Origin: Rhea pennata
Taxonomy: Eukaryota; Chordata; Aves; Rheiformes; Rheidae
Reading direction: 5' to 3'
Assembly (NCBI RefSeq): GCF_028389875.1
Contig: NW_026907682.1
Span: forward strand, 2,046,001-2,110,000
Length of the DNA: 64,000 nucleotides
Shown here: positions 49,241 to 62,100 of the stretch, piece after piece
Numbering within the stretch: position 1 is the stretch's first letter
Layout of the letters: each line of letters starts with the position of its first letter
The notes under the pieces: model-generated
The model's input: the letters and a program-made list of their open reading frames with translations, nothing else
Database searches by the model: none
Told to the model about the DNA's origin: nothing
Program-made: the position numbers and the translations under genes

Positions 49241-51309
49241 TCCCTTTTTCCTCAGGCTGTAGCATGACTCTGCAGGCCCTTGTTTTCCTAGCCTTCTGAA
49301 AGCCAAGTGCTAGCAAGCAAGGACAGACCGTCTGACTAGCAGACAGTGCAAAGAGTCTTCCTCATGCATAAAACAGCGAGAAGGATACTTTTGCACACAA
49401 AAGCACCCAACCAACCAGCACATTCCTCCCTTTCCAAACTCCCAAGGTCCTTCTTTGGGATGGCTGCTTTCAAACTATCCCACTGTGTACTACTGTTTCT
49501 GTGCTCAGAATGGCACAGAAACAAAATAAGTGACAGCAGGCAACCTCTGGGAAAGTGTCATTTCCTGAAGAACGCTCTCCTCTCCCCTGGGGAAAAATTA
49601 AGGCAGCAGAGCATTCTTTACAACATACAAAGAGTACAATGGCTGAATATACTCAACCATCATTCCCTAAAAATGAAATGATAAGGAACACTAGCTTACC
49701 TCTGCACTGGCTTGCTTCACTGGTTTGCCCTTGTCACAAGCATTTTCTGCTGGTCTGTAATGCCTGAGAGAAGCAGAGAAAGACAGCAACGAGTTGTTTC
49801 AATGCCATCACCTCCAGTGCTGATGAATCCACCTCAGGGTTAGGAGGTGCCCTTTTTGCAGTGCTCAGTCTGGCTACATCCTCCATTGCACAAATGGACA
49901 AGGGAAAACATCACATCAGCTTCCAGCACTTTTCTTTCTGAGCAGCAAGAGAAAAAAAGAGAAAAGAGAAAGAAGAGCTCACATGCTTTCCCACTGTCTT
50001 CTCTCAACGCATGGCAGGAGCCCTTCTCTTTTGCTGTGTCACTTTCTCTCATTGGAAAAGGGGGAAGCCACCAGCACCTCCTCTGTAAAGCCCTTGGTGA
50101 TCTACTGGGGAGGAAGACTGCAAGCTGCATGTTATCCTGCCAGGGAAAACAGGAACATTTCCAAGCATACTTGCCTCCAAGCACAGTTAGCTCACTCCAA
50201 GTAAAGACCAGCACACCGAGTTACAACTGGACGTCTCCAAAATGCTCACTTGCATTTTAGAGGCCAGTCAGCAGAGTGACTATCTCCACCTGGAAAGGAG
50301 TACCATTAAACCACATAGACTCTGAACACCAAGCACATACACAGACATTCCCTGTATACACCTCTACTGCCCCCCAAAGGAGTACTTTCACTGTCACCAG
50401 AGATGGGACTGTTCACTCTGGCTCAGCCTTTGCGCCTAACACCTGGCTCCTGCTGAGGCCTGTCGTAGGCTGCAGGCAGCACCATTAGGCTACAGCGAGA
50501 GCAAACACATACACCACACCCTCGCGGACAAAAAGAATGAGGTCTGCCATCCTTGCAGGTTTTTCAGTAACTCTTTGTTTATACCTGCCAAGCCTGGAAC
50601 TCTTTGGAATTAAGTCAATCCTTCCCCAGTAACCAAAAGGACCAATAGGGATGGTATGGACCAAACTTCCCAGCTCAAAGGTACTGGAAGGAAAATGCTC
50701 TCCACGCAAGGGTGTGTTCAAGTCCTTCTCCTTGGTCTAGCAAGGACAGTGCCCGTTTGCGGCCATCCTGTTGCTTTCTTCCTTAGCAACTGCAGGAAGA
50801 GAGGAAGCTTTCAACAAAGCTTTAGAGTGCTACATATAGTTACCTCAGTGCTCAGGCTCTTCTCTTTTCACAGCCCTCTTTTCTCCCCACTCCTGGACAT
50901 GACACCTTGTGACTGTTCCTAATTGAAAGCTGAAGAAAGAAGTCACATTTTCACAGGTTGATCGAGAAAACTGAATACTGCACTGCCCCCGCACACTACG
51001 ACAGCAGCTCCTGCCTATCTGCTTTCACCAAGTTTCCCCCCCACACACCCAGGGTGTTTCAGCTTTCCAGGAGGGGAGAACATCCCGGGGCAGAAGCAGC
51101 ACAGGAAGCAGCTGCTCTGTTCCTTTCCCTCTTGCCCTGCTGCCTGTGCGGTCACTAGTGCTGCAGCTCTCACAGCTCAGGGCTTCTCGGCACCCGCCAG
51201 GCCGCAGCATGGGCTGAAAACCCCCACTGTGTCCCCGGGATGCTCACGGGCAGCAGCTGCCCCCAGCGCAGCGCAGAGGTTTCTCTCCCATCCCTCCCCT
51301 CCTCTCCCC

Positions 51310-51900
51310 TCCCCTCCCGCAGACTCGCCCAGGCCCCGGGGCAGAGCGGGGCCCTGCGGCAGCAGCGCCCGGCAGCAGCGTCTCCCCACGCACCAGCACC
51401 AGCAGCCAGGGACACACAGGCCCCGCCCCCACAGCCGAAAGTGACGCCCCCTGCACCACAGACCCTCCCACCCCTCACTCCTCCAATTGGCTCCCGTTGG
51501 ACATGACCTCACGGGGCGGGACCCCAGGGATGGGCGGGAGGGAGGCAGCAGTGCGCGTGCGCTGTTCAGGGGCCGGGTGGGAGGGGGGCAGGGGAGCCGA
51601 GGGGAGGGACCAAGAGGGGCGTGGCAAAGAGTTGGGGGCGTGGCCGGTCAGGGCGGAGCATGCCCAGTGGCCCAGAGGAGGGCGGTGAGGGGCGGGGTGG
51701 GGGCAGGTGCGAGGCTGCCAGGGCCCTGAGGGTGGGGAGGGGGCGAGAGGCGGCTGCTGCCGCGGGGCAGCGTCTCCCGGCACGGGGCCGCCCGGAGCCT
51801 TTAGCCACAGTGGTGGGAGCTGCCGCGCCGGGGCCGAGGGCCGCAGGCTGGGCAGAGTGAGCGGCCAAGCGCGCAGGAGCAGCCAGAGCCACCGCGGCCC
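51310..51900. promoter_or_regulatory. CpG-island promoter-like region, copy 2
   Basis: Inverted copy of the CpG island at 19.9-20.6 kb. GC boxes (ggggcgtgg, gaggggcgtggc at about 51,614-51,645), ccaattggctcc at about 51,483 and gcatgcccagtgg at about 51,658 are kept. The ETS-like CCGG is altered (gccgaaagtgacg) and one NRF1-like site has changed to gtgcgcgtgcgctg (about 51,550). Confidence 0.55.
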
Positions 51901-52897
51901 GGCTGTGTGGCTGCAGCGAACAGTGGCAGCAGTGGGGAAGGCCCAGCCTGGCCTGGGCCACCTCCGGCCCCCGGGAGTCCCCGGCTCTTGCGTCCTTTCT
52001 CCTTGTGGCCCCATGGCTCGGTGCCAGATGCTGTGGTGCTGGTTCCTCAGCACCATCCCAGCTGTGAGGAGAGGGTGCAGGTACAGCGGTGCTTGGCGTG
52101 TCTCCAGGCTGGAGGCAGGAGGCAGCCAGCACCACGGTGCCCCTGCTGACAGCCCCGCTTTTCCCCGGGACAGGTCCCCAGCTCCTCTCTGAGCCCAGCC
52201 CAGCTGTGGGCACCGTGAGGAGCAGGATGTGTGGAGGCTCCTGAGGGCCGTGGCCAGAGCCAGGATCTCAGGTATCGTGGCAAAGCGGCTGTGGAAGAGC
52301 TGTGCCCTTCTGGAGGGCACTCACAGCCCCTCGGGACACCTTCCCAGAGACAGTCGAGGGTCTGAAGGTGACATTTCCTCAGGAGAGCAATGACCCACAG
52401 GCCCATCACAGCCCTGTGTGCTCAGCTCTGCCCCACAGACACCTCCTGGCAGCGAGGCAGTGTTGAGGGGCATCTGCGTGTTGGCAGGTGCTCGGGGTAG
52501 CGAGGACAGATCCTGCTGAGGCCAGCAAAGGTGCTGCTGGTGCTGTGCATGTCGGGGAAGGAACTTTGTGAGCTTCCTTCAGACCTGCTGGTCTCTCCAT
52601 CAGCTTTGGAGTCTCAGGCTCTTGTCCAGGCTTGGCAGCTCCTCTCCCTTCCCCCCACCCCAGCAGCTGGGACTTGAAAGCAGAGATTTGGGAAAGCTCC
52701 TTGCCTTTGGTGTCATCCCTGCCTGGAGCTACATGCTGAGAAGCCCCTGGGAAGTGTCCTGGGGGTGAGCAGGAGCTGTGAGGAGCCCTGCCCCATGCAG
52801 ACCCCTCTCCGTGGGGGAATGGCCCTGCCCTGCGTGGGCCACTCCTTCACCCTAGAGCTTCCCCAGCCCGTGTTCAGCCTATTTGTAGTTATCCCTG

Positions 52898-53113
52898 TGT
52901 TGTCCCCAAACTGCATTCTATTATCCAGTGTGCAAGCACCCAACAGACACACAGGGTCCAGAAAATTGTTTCTTTCATTTCTGCACAGAGATGGGTGCCA
53001 GGAGGTAGATCCACAAAGCTAGCACACCTTCTCTGCTTCTTACTCTTCTTCCCTTCTTTTCCTTGAGTCTTGTTTACTATTTGCAGGGTTTTTTTCACAG
53101 CATCACTCAAACA
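52898..53113 (-). mobile_element. Shortened LTR related to the 11.9-12.4 kb LTR
   Basis: On the minus strand it starts tgtttgagtgatgctgtg and ends ggggacaaca. Shared strings with the other LTR include gcaaatag.taacaagactc, acccatctctg.gcagaaatga and accctgtgtgtct.ttgg. At 216 bp it has lost the middle, including the TATA region. It lies in the part of the spacer absent from the 19-21 kb duplicon copy. Confidence 0.7.
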
Positions 53114-56100
53114 AGGGTGGCAGCGTTCCTTTGGCAGGAGACTTGCCAAGTGCTGAGCTGATGGTGATTCAGCTGGGCAAGCTGGTGGGGGAGCAACCTG
53201 GAGGAGACACTGACTGCAAGAAGAGTGAGGAAGCAATGGCCTGGGATGGCAAGCAAAGGTGCCAGGTGGTGTGGGGAAAAACAAGCCCATCACGACAGCA
53301 GCAGGAATGCAGGGAGCTGTGGCATGGGCTGCACAAGGAGCCACTGGAGAGGGCTGAGGATTAACAGGCAGAGCGAGGGGTAGCCTTGGAGTGGCTGTGT
53401 GCTGTGGAGTGCCTGAAGAAGGGCAGCCTGTGCAAGGGGCATGGAGTGCAGGGGTGGAGAGAGGCAACTTGGTGGTGCTGCCCAGCTCTCAGCTGCCAGG
53501 CAGGCTCCAAAGCTGAAAGCAGAGGCTTGGAGGCAAGGCCATGGGGATGGGTGTGCCCATGGGGACTGCCAAGGCGTTGTGCTGGGGGTGCCCCCAGTGA
53601 TCCCCGGGGCTTGGTGAGGGGTATTGCAGTGCCTCGTAGGCTCTGCACCAGAGCCCAGAGAGCAGCACTGCAGTATGAGGGATGTCCTGAGAAGCCTTGA
53701 ATCCTCAAATGTGGGAGATCCAGGGTGCCAGAGCTGTACAGATCGTGGGACGGCAAGGGTGCCAGTGTGGATCCAGGGTGCCTGGGCTGCACAGATCCCT
53801 GGAGGAGCCAGGGGGCTGGTGTGGGGAAGGGCAGGGGGCTGAGGAGCGTACCCAGGGGAGAAGCAGAGCCCCAAAGTGACACTGAAAAGCCCAAGGACCA
53901 TCTGAAGCCCAGAGTTGAGACCTGGCTTTTCTCAGGCTCACACAGAAGGAAAGGTGGCCTAAGTTCATGGGAAATGGGAAAACTTCCTCCAGTTGGCTAC
54001 GTGGCCTGACCCATGGCTTTGGAGTCTGGCAGGGACGAGGGTCCTGGGTAGAGCTCTCTGGATGATGTGTGTTTGCTCTTTTCTGGCATATCATCTCTAT
54101 CTTAAGCACCACAGACCGAGAAACCTTGCTGAAGGCTTCTCAAATCAAAGAGCCTGCTTTGGTGCCTAAAGGAGGAAGGTTACGTCCTGTCCCTTATTCT
54201 CCTATACCCTACTTCAAATAAAAGAGAGATCCACAGTTTTGAGGCTCACCTAAGCATCTCAGCCTGTGGCCACCCTTTGTGCTTTTTCATCCCACCGGAC
54301 TTTGATCCTGTAAAAATGCCAAACCCCAATCCAACCCCCAAACCCCAGATTCCTGCACAGAATCCTGTTGCCTAGTGCAGCAGCCAAGGAGTGCAGGAGC
54401 ACAGCAGTGACCTCTCCAGGTCCCCACTTCAGATGTTTCCCTGACTTTGACACCACTTGGAGACATTCTTGAAGGATTTATCAGAAAGTTTGGGAAAATA
54501 ACTGGGGGAAGGGAGATGCCTGCTTTCCAGGAGGGGAGAGGAAATCTCTCTGCTCTCTCCCTGGCGGTGCCATCTCCATGGCACTGACCTGCTGTGCCCC
54601 CAGATGACACAAGCTGAGGTCACAGCGGGATGTGCTGCATCACAGGGAGGTCTCCATGGTGTCCTGGGTGAGGGCCCTCACTTCCCTCCAAGACCTAGGC
54701 ACTGCTGGGCACTGCTCACGCCCTCCCTGCCGCTGCCCTTGTAGTGGCTCCATGGCAAGACTGGAGACAGGAGTTAATGGGGGCTGTGCTGGGATCCGTC
54801 GCTGACATGCAGAGGAACAGGAGCACGATGAAAAGGAGTGTTGGGTGAAGGGAAGAACATCCCTCCTCCTGGGCTGCAGAGGTGAGCCGAGGGCAAAGAG
54901 GCGAGATGGAGGACTGCTGGATGGACACCATCAGCCGAGACCACAGTTCCTTGTTCCCAAGGCTCCTGCAGCTCTCCACTGAGGGTAAGGGCTTCGGGTA
55001 CTTCTTCCCGAGATGTTGCACAAAGATTGGTAACTGCAAAAACTGCTGTGAATCCAGGGCTGTGGGAGTGGCTGGACAGGACTGGGGGCTGCCACAAGAG
55101 TCATCTCTGGGGGTCCCATCTGTCTTAGTAGACAGCCAGGACTCCTGGGTCATGGGGCAGGAGATGCGCTGAGCCTCAAGGCTTCTGTGGGGCCAGCTCC
55201 ATTGCCTTTTGGGGTCTGTGGGGGGCATGGGAATGCATGGCAGGTTTTCCACGGATCGTGTCCCCCTTTGCGATCTGGCTCTGAGAAGAATTGGGGTCCT
55301 GCATCCCAGAGGCTGGGGCAGCCTGCTGCTCTCATGGGGCTCTCAAGAACCTGCTGAAATGTCCCTGTACAATAAGGAAACCACCTTGTAATGACCCCAG
55401 GTCCTCTGCCTGTTTGAGAGGACATCTGTTCCTTTCATGCTTGGTACAAGTTGGTACAGCATGTTTGGGGCTCAGAGAAGCCATCTCGAGATGGTCATAG
55501 CCTGTGTCCTTGCGCAGATTGGACTCAAAACATCTGCATGCAAAAGAAAGCCTATTTGGGAGAGCACCTTGGAAACAGGTGGAGGCACGGTCCCCACTGC
55601 CAAGTCCTGATTGACCCAAGGATTTTTCTCTGAGCTATGGGGTGCAGTGCTGCAGTAAGCCCAAAAGAGCCATCTCCCCAAGTCCCTTCACGACCCCACA
55701 CCTCCACTCCCTGGCACCAGCAGGCTCAGAGCTGGTCCCTCCTCTCACTGCCCTGTGCCCCCATGGGGCTCCTCAGCCCTCTGGACGACCCCTCGGGGCA
55801 CAGCCCGGCCCCACACAGAGCAGCCTCTGCTGGGCCGTGGCCCAGCCCTGCCAGGCACAGCGGGAGGGCTGCCAAGCCCTGGGGCTACCCTGGGGAAGGG
55901 GCTGGGGCAGGAGGGCCTAGAGGACACTGCCCTGCCCTGGCGGCAGCAGCACGTTGCCCACAGGCTCCGGCACCCCGGTCATTCCCAGGGCCCCAGCGCC
56001 CGCACCAGGGCTGGCACCAGCACAGGCCCCAGGGCTGCCCTCCAAGCCCAGCACGGCCCCCAGGGCGCAGGGCAGCAAGAAGCCCCACAGGGCCCCTGCA

Positions 56101-56159
56101 GCCGAGCGGCCGCCCCTGGGGCCCCGCACTGCCCGGGCACCCGGCGCCGGGCTGCCCCC

Positions 56160-56500
56160 AGGCCCCGCCGCACCCTGCGCTGCTGCCCACAAGATGGCAC
56201 CGTCCCGCGGTGGGAGAGGAGGGGGCAGAGCTGGCTGCCAGGGCAGGAGGGCGCAGCATTGCCATGGCATCGCCTGTGTGCAGCCCTCCTATTGGCTGTC
56301 CTGAGGAGGAGGGTGGGGATGGATTGGAATGATGGCTGTCTCAGCCAATCGTAGTTCAGAGTGGGAAAAGGCCAAGGGAAGAGAGAGGTGCGAGAAGGGA
56401 GGGAGCGAAGCAGGTTAGAAGGGAGCGGGAGTGAGAGCGGGTGCGAATGGGGCTGGTGGGGGCTGCGGGTGCGTTCAAATGCCAGCGGGTGCCCTCTCGC
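56160..56500. promoter_or_regulatory. CpG-rich CCAAT/YY1-type promoter core, copy D
   Basis: Plus-orientation core: cacaagatggcacc at about 56,188, ctattggctg at about 56,288, and the gattgg...gccaat pair at about 56,319-56,349. It is followed by a GC-rich stretch resembling a first exon (gtgcgttcaaatgccagcgg at about 56,468), which is shared with the other copies. Confidence 0.6.
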
Positions 56501-58856
56501 TGCAGCAGGGGCAGCGGTGCTGGCGAGGGGGCTGCTTTCCTGCAGGAGCTCCCGAAGAGGCTGTTGGGGCTGTGACCACGGCCATCAGCAGGTCTGCGGC
56601 AGGGCTGTGTGTTTTTGAGATCATTTCTGCCTGAGCAGCTGATCAGCCAGGATTTGTCTCGTGGCTGAGGAAGTTCTAGTGAGGTAATTTTTGCCTCAGA
56701 ATCTTCTTGGCCAAAGGCAGAGACCTGGTTGTGCAGGTGACTGTGAAGTCCCGTCTTTCTGAGTCCCTGATAGACCGGCAGCAGGCAGTTAGGCCTGGGC
56801 GTTGAGTGTGAGGTCTCTTGTCCAAGTCCCTGCTAGGGCAGCAGTGGTTCGTGGCAGGAGAAGTTACTTTGAGGAAATTTCTGTCCCTGAAGGCCATAGC
56901 AGCAGCAGGCATGTGTTGGGGGTTTGCACTTGTGAGGTCCCCTCTCTGTGAGCAGCTGACAGGTCAGGAGAAGCAACATGGCCTGGATGGTGGTGGTGAG
57001 GTGACTCCTGGTTTTGTGCCCAGGGTAGGAGTTGACCCCTGCAGAGCTCTGCAGCAATATGGAACTGCAGCTACTCAGTCAAGAAGAAGTACATGCTCCA
57101 TACCATCTGTCACAAATTCTGTTCCACTCCATCATCCTGCGTTAGTCCTGCTACTTTTAAAATGCAGATGATGTTCTCTGGTGAACGTGGACATGCAGTT
57201 TGACTTTGTACTTCTTGCTGAGTAGAGTCTTGCAGCCTATTCCTGGTCAGCTAGAGTCCAAGTAGAGTTTTGAAGCTGCTAAATGAATCTAGTGCTGATG
57301 TGCACAATGATATTAGTAATCTCTGATTCCCAGGGTGTGTGTGTGCTTTAGAAATTCCCCCTGTTGAAACAGTAGGGAGGCTGTGAGATTTTCCTGCAAG
57401 GTCTGAATGCTGTGCCTGTCTTTTAGGTGTCCACCTGCTTTTATGACGCATTTGGAAGTGTAACACGTTAGAGGTCTCTGAGTTTCTGTCCGAGTATGCA
57501 GTCACTGGAGAAGGAGTGCAAAGGGTGTTGGAGGGAAATGAAGGAATGTCATCCCCCCAAAGTTATGGGCCCCATTTTCAAAGAGATTTCATTTTCATGG
57601 AAGCTGAGACACAAGCAAGAGGCAAGAGCTGGCCTGCTCCTCCCTTGTGAGAGCCCCTTGCTCTGTGCTTTCTGGAGGTGGGAAGTGAGCAGGCCCTGGG
57701 CTGTGAGTGGATGCTGAGAGGTAGGTAGTGCCTGTTGCAAGGCCTTGGAGGAGCAGAAGGGAGTTGAAGGCTGTAGAGTTGGGCTTTGTGTGTTGTGGGG
57801 CACATAGGGGTGCCCTGCCAGCTGTCATATGTGGTGCAGTGCTGTGTGTGTCACTGATACAATTGTGGATGTTGGCTGACAACCCTTTTTAGAGGCGAGG
57901 GGCGATGAATGCGGTTTGCATCCCTGTGCAGGCATGGCCTGTGGTGGGGCTGGGTGGTAGCTGCAATGTCTCGGTGGTCAACATGGAGGAAGGTAGCTGG
58001 AGAGAGCAGTACAGTGCAGGGAAAGTGCTGCCAGGTTGGGGAGCTGAGGAGCCCTGTGAAGTAAGGAGGTGTTTGCTCAAAGGACCGAGGCTGCTGTGGT
58101 GTCATGGGCCAGAGATGCTGGCAGACTGCTGCCTTCAGTGCGCTGAGGTCCAGGCCTTGAGCTTGCTAAGCTCTTGCCAGGATGTGCAGGTAGGATGCTG
58201 CCTAATGGATCCGGAGTGTTTCTCCTTGTTCTGAGATGCAAACAAAGCCTGCTTTTTCCTTCCTTGCCTCTTGTTTGCTTTTCCTGATGAAATCTTTTAT
58301 CTGCAGCAGTGTTTGCTGAGAGAGGAGGAGCAGGCGGGGGATGCTTGTTGGGAAGTGGGCAAGGGAATGCTGTAAGCTCTTTGAAGGAGTGAAGGCCTTC
58401 TGGCAAGATGGTTGTTGGAGGCAGGCAGGTATGTTCTTGGGAGCTGACTGTCAAGGGGCTGTGTTGGAGCTGTGTGGTGGCCCCAGTGGTTTGGTGCTCA
58501 GCCATGGGAGGAGGTGTCTGGACAGAGCAGTGTTGTGCTCCTAGAGCCCAGCCTGCGATCACTGTGTCCTTCTGGGAAACGTGGGTGAGGACTCTTGATG
58601 ACCGTGCTCTGACCTTAGAGCATCCTGGTGTGAGCCAGAGATGCTTACAGTTTGGTGATTTCTGTCAGCTGAGGTTCAGGCTTGCAGTTTTTGAAGGTCT
58701 TGTGCTTTCCTGAGTCTTTGAGATTTTACCGTTTCCCCTGGAGAAAGCAATCTTCTCACTCCTTCAAGGCTTTCTGTCCTTGGTCAGTGGTGGAGGCAGC
58801 ATCTGCAAAGCCACTGGTGCCTTTGGAAGGAGTCTGAGAACAGCAGATGCCTTGAG

Positions 58857-59327
58857 CCTGCAATGGGGAGACATCTGGAGATAGGGATCTAACAGCCTGC
58901 TGAAGGCAGGTCCCAGTGGAGCAGGTCTATTTGGGCCTTTCTCAGTAGAGTTTTGATTATCTGCCTGGATGGAGATGTGGGGACGTGCCTGGATCCCTGT
59001 GCCACAGTTTGGCCACCCTCCTGGAGAACAAGGGTTCTTAATATGTAAGAAGAATTTGCCATTGTCCAATTTGTCCCTGTGGCCTCTCATGCTCGCAGTG
59101 TGCACCTCCAAAAAAAATCCATCTCTGTCTTGTCTGTGCCCTACATAAGCCAGCTGTGCACAGCATGCGTGTCCCTCTTGGCTTTGTCTTGTCTAGGCTT
59201 AAGAATCCCAGCTCTCTCAGCCTCTACCTGTATGCCCCATGCTCCAGGCCTTGACTGTCTTGGTGTCCCTGTGCTGGACCCCTTGCTGTGTGTTTGTGCC
59301 TTTGCAGAACTGGGGTGTCCAGAGGGG
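58857..59327 (-). mobile_element. CR1 LINE fragment in palindrome right arm
   Basis: Mirror of 40,440-40,910. It was therefore inserted before the palindrome formed, or copied by gene conversion. Confidence 0.65.
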
Positions 59328-59511
59328 ACCCGATATACAGACATGGTCTCAGCTGTGCCAAAAAGAGGAGTAGAAGCTTTCTGTGGCCCCACAGGCTGTA
59401 CTCTCACAAATACAGCTCAGCGCAGAGGGGAGACATTTGCCACCGACTGTTGCGACTGTGGAAGGCCAGCAGAGCTGACAGTAACACGCTGATTTTCTCT
59501 TTCTTTCTAGG

Positions 59512-59645
59512 TTACTCCAGTCCTGTATGTTGCTGGTGTAGTCCTAGAACTGCTGAGGATGGAGGCAGGATGCCAGGGTGTGTGCCTGTACCTGTCAACA
59601 TCTTTGCCACCATTGTGATCTGTCTGTGAAAGCAGCTGCAAGAGG
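59512..59645 (+). other. Exon-like segment with conserved splice-acceptor tract, copy D
   Basis: Counterpart of about 7,759-7,880. The tract ttttctctttctttctag ends at about 59,511, and a donor-like gag/gtgagg follows at about 59,645. The mirror copy is at about 40,122-40,255 on the minus strand. Transcription is not shown by the sequence. Confidence 0.35.
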
Positions 59646-61245
59646 TGAGGTGCTGAATGAGGTGAGGCTACTTCGAGTGGATGTGAAGGCTTCTGTAAGT
59701 GCGCCTGGCTTCCATGGGTGACTTGGGGTGTAGGTTCACGTCCGCTGTGCTGCAACTTCTGCATCGCACAAATGCTGTTAGTGCCAGCTTGCTCTGCAAA
59801 TGCTACTGTGTTCCCTCCTTTTCCAAGAAGGCTGTGGTGCCACATATTTGTCTGAGTGTCCCAAAGCCTCTGTAGCTTGAAACTGAGGATGTCTCACAGT
59901 TGTTGGGTTCCTGTCTCTGTGAGGGGTGAAGATGTGCCCAGGGTCAGGTTGTGAATGCAGCTGTGGAGCTCAGAGTGCTGCTGCAAAGCCTGTGCAGCCA
60001 GACAGGTGGCATTTCAGCAGACCGCCAGGCTGGGGCTGTCTGCTTGCTTGGGCCTCATTTCAAAGCCTCTGCACACTTTTTCCCTTCACAGGGACTTCTT
60101 GTCCAAGTAACTAAAGGAAAGGAAGTGAGGTTACTTTGGTCTCAGGAGGCCTCAATCTCAGGAGGCCTTAAGGACTCTCAAATGTTTCTACATTATATCT
60201 GTAGCGTTGTATTATTAAAGAAAAACCCCATCCCTGCCCTGAGTAGGTGGAGGTTCCTGAGATTGTGGGGGTGGAAAGTAGCAGCCTGCTCTGCCTGAAG
60301 AAAGCAGAATCCTCCCCTCTGAAAACAGCAGCATTGCCCAATGAGCCAGCCCTGTGCTTGATCTTGTGCTGATCATTTGCACATGCCCTGTGAGCCTAGA
60401 GTGCCTTGGCCACCTTGTGATGTTAGCACAAGAGCTTCCCTGTGTGCCTGTGTTTTGGAGGGACGGGAAGGCAGTGAGCAGAGCTGCCTTCTGGGGAGTG
60501 TGAGTGGCCAGTGTCCTGCAGACCCATCTTCTTGCTGGCTCTTGGTTGCATGTAGCAGACGAGGCAGCTGTGTGGGGCAGAGACAGTGTGTTTGTAGACT
60601 AGCTGGCACAGCAGAGGTCTGGTATGAGGTTGATGGCTGTTGCAGTGCTGAGTTGCTCTGTCAGTGTCAGACAGCCTTTCCAGTGCAGCTGCTCCCTGGG
60701 CTGATCCCTTTACGTAGGCCCTGGAAATGGAAGTGTCATCCTGCTGTCATTTTGTAGATGCTTGTGGTGGTTGCATTTCCCCACTTGCAGCAAAGAGTTA
60801 CGCGGCAGGCACAAACATGGAGCTGGGCTCAGTGAGGCTCTTGGCTGGGCTCAGTTTGTAGGAAGGAAAAATCTCAGAGGCTGCCACTTGAAGGTTTCTC
60901 TTTGGCATCATTCCTGGTGGGAGAGCAGAAGAGGAAAAGGGCACAAATCTCCCTGGGAAAGCTAACATCACCCCCCAGCGAGTGCTGCATTCATCCTGTG
61001 CAGCCTTAGACCCTTGTGATGCAGATGTCTGCCTGTGGATGACTCTCTTTGTGCTCCATTTACCATCATTGCAGAGAAGCAGCAGCTGCCAAAGTGTCGT
61101 TCCGCTACTCCACAAGCCCACAGCTGAAGACACAAGGTGCACTAGGCCTTGTCCGCCTTGAGATCCACAGGGCTCTCTAGAGGCTCCAAAACTTGCTGGG
61201 AGACAGACCCCCTGGAGAGTTTACCCCGCTGCCTGTCAGACTGAG

Positions 61246-62100
61246 GTGAGGCTGCCCATCCTGCAAGCACAAGTGGTGTGCCAAGCAGCTGAGAGTTTTA
61301 CGCTTCTCAGGTCCCCTTTGGAAATGGAACGTCAATTAAATTCATTCACCAAAGCTAGGGAGCTAAGTTGTTTGATTCTGCTGGCACTTCCACCAGTAAG
61401 CTGGCCACTTTCAGAGGTAAATTGGGTCGAGCCAACAGTGGTACATGCATCAAACTGGAAATGGAGGCTGTCATCTGCCCCCCTCTCTTTTCTGCATACC
61501 ACTTACTCTTTTGAACTCTGATGGCCCTGAAGACCAAGAATCCATTACCCTACTGAGACACTAAAGGTACATACTGCCACTCCCCTATTCCCTTCTATGG
61601 TAAATGGGAACAATATTCCAGCAAGTAGTTCAGCCACAGCGTCTTGGGCCTGGTCTCCTAGTGCCGTCTGTTTCCACCACCCTAAAGGCAAAGAGATGAG
61701 CTCCTCTGAGCCAGGCTGTGGGGCACTGCATGACGATGTGGGGAGAGTGCCTGGTCCCCAAAGCTGTGCAACATCACAAATGGATGTACCCCCTCCCAAT
61801 GTAGTCATGCCCAAATCCTTGTGTGGGAAGGTTAGGGCTCTGCAAAATACCTGCCCATGAAACTTGTGGTGTGGAATGTGCAGGAATGTCGCTGGCAGTG
61901 GGAAATATGGACTCATTCTGCAGGGTCTCTCCAGCCGCATCCTATCAGCCCATGGCCTTTTGTTCACGCACCTCAAGAGCACCTTGGACTTCACCGTGAG
62001 CAAGGTGGGTGATGCAATGCAGGCTGGGAGAAGAACCGGACAGGTCAGCATTCGCTCCCATGGGACACATTTCATCGTCCCCAGCGTAAAGCACATGTGA
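61246..62100 (+). other. Quasi-open region of unknown origin, right-arm copy
   Basis: Open segments 61,246-61,521, 61,597-61,860 and 61,864-62,100 are all in the same frame. They are separated by a handful of stops (one junction is only a single TGA), so about 285 codons are nearly continuous. This is more than expected by chance for this AT content but falls short of a gene. The antisense strand is open for 269 codons (61,545-62,354). A decayed protein or retroelement is possible; I do not recognise it. Confidence 0.3.

Larger units (their letters stand above)
47036..50689. other. AT-richer stretch without recognised gene
   Basis: No domain-bearing frame. The longest plausible frame is 48,409-48,756 (115 codons, containing MEQSPEKRPTKKPVKLD), which has no recognised homology. 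Small repeats are listed separately. Confidence 0.4.
50690..53620 (-). repeat. CpG-block duplicon, copy 2 (inverted)
   Basis: Reverse-orientation, diverged copy of 19,260-21,180. It is interrupted at about 52,210-53,150 by extra sequence that includes a short LTR. It fills most of the right part of the spacer of the young palindrome and ends at the arm boundary near 53,624. Confidence 0.8.
46143..53624. other. Spacer of the young palindrome (7,482 bp)
   Basis: Unique relative to the arms. From left to right: an open GC-rich part, the 46,671-46,799 intron-like duplicate, a diverged relative of the 51.0-51.2 kb block (46,800-47,035), AT-rich DNA to about 50.6 kb, then the inverted CpG-block duplicon with a short LTR. 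The unique spacer argues against the palindrome being a simple hairpin artefact. Confidence 0.85.
54470..60760 (+). repeat. Amplicon unit, copy D
   Basis: Plus-orientation copy of the unit in the right arm of the young palindrome, the mirror image of copy C. Collinear with copy A: 54.47 kb matches 1.10 kb, 56.2 kb matches 2.35 kb, 57.4 kb matches 5.0 kb and 60.4-60.76 kb matches 8.63-9.02 kb. Confidence 0.85.

Noticed and set aside
51475..52320. 281-codon minus-strand frame in the CpG block
   Set aside because: Lies over the CpG island; Pro/Ala/Arg-rich, with multiple overlapping frames on both strands. It is not conserved as a frame in the 19-20 kb copy.
53290..53901. 203-codon minus-strand frame across the arm/spacer boundary
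   Set aside because: It crosses the palindrome breakpoint and joins unrelated sequence; low-complexity Pro/Ser/Leu content and no domain.
54716..55252. 178-codon frame duplicated in both arms (also 44,515-45,051)
   Set aside because: Identity between arms is due to the young palindrome. The frame is broken in copies A and B and lacks any domain.
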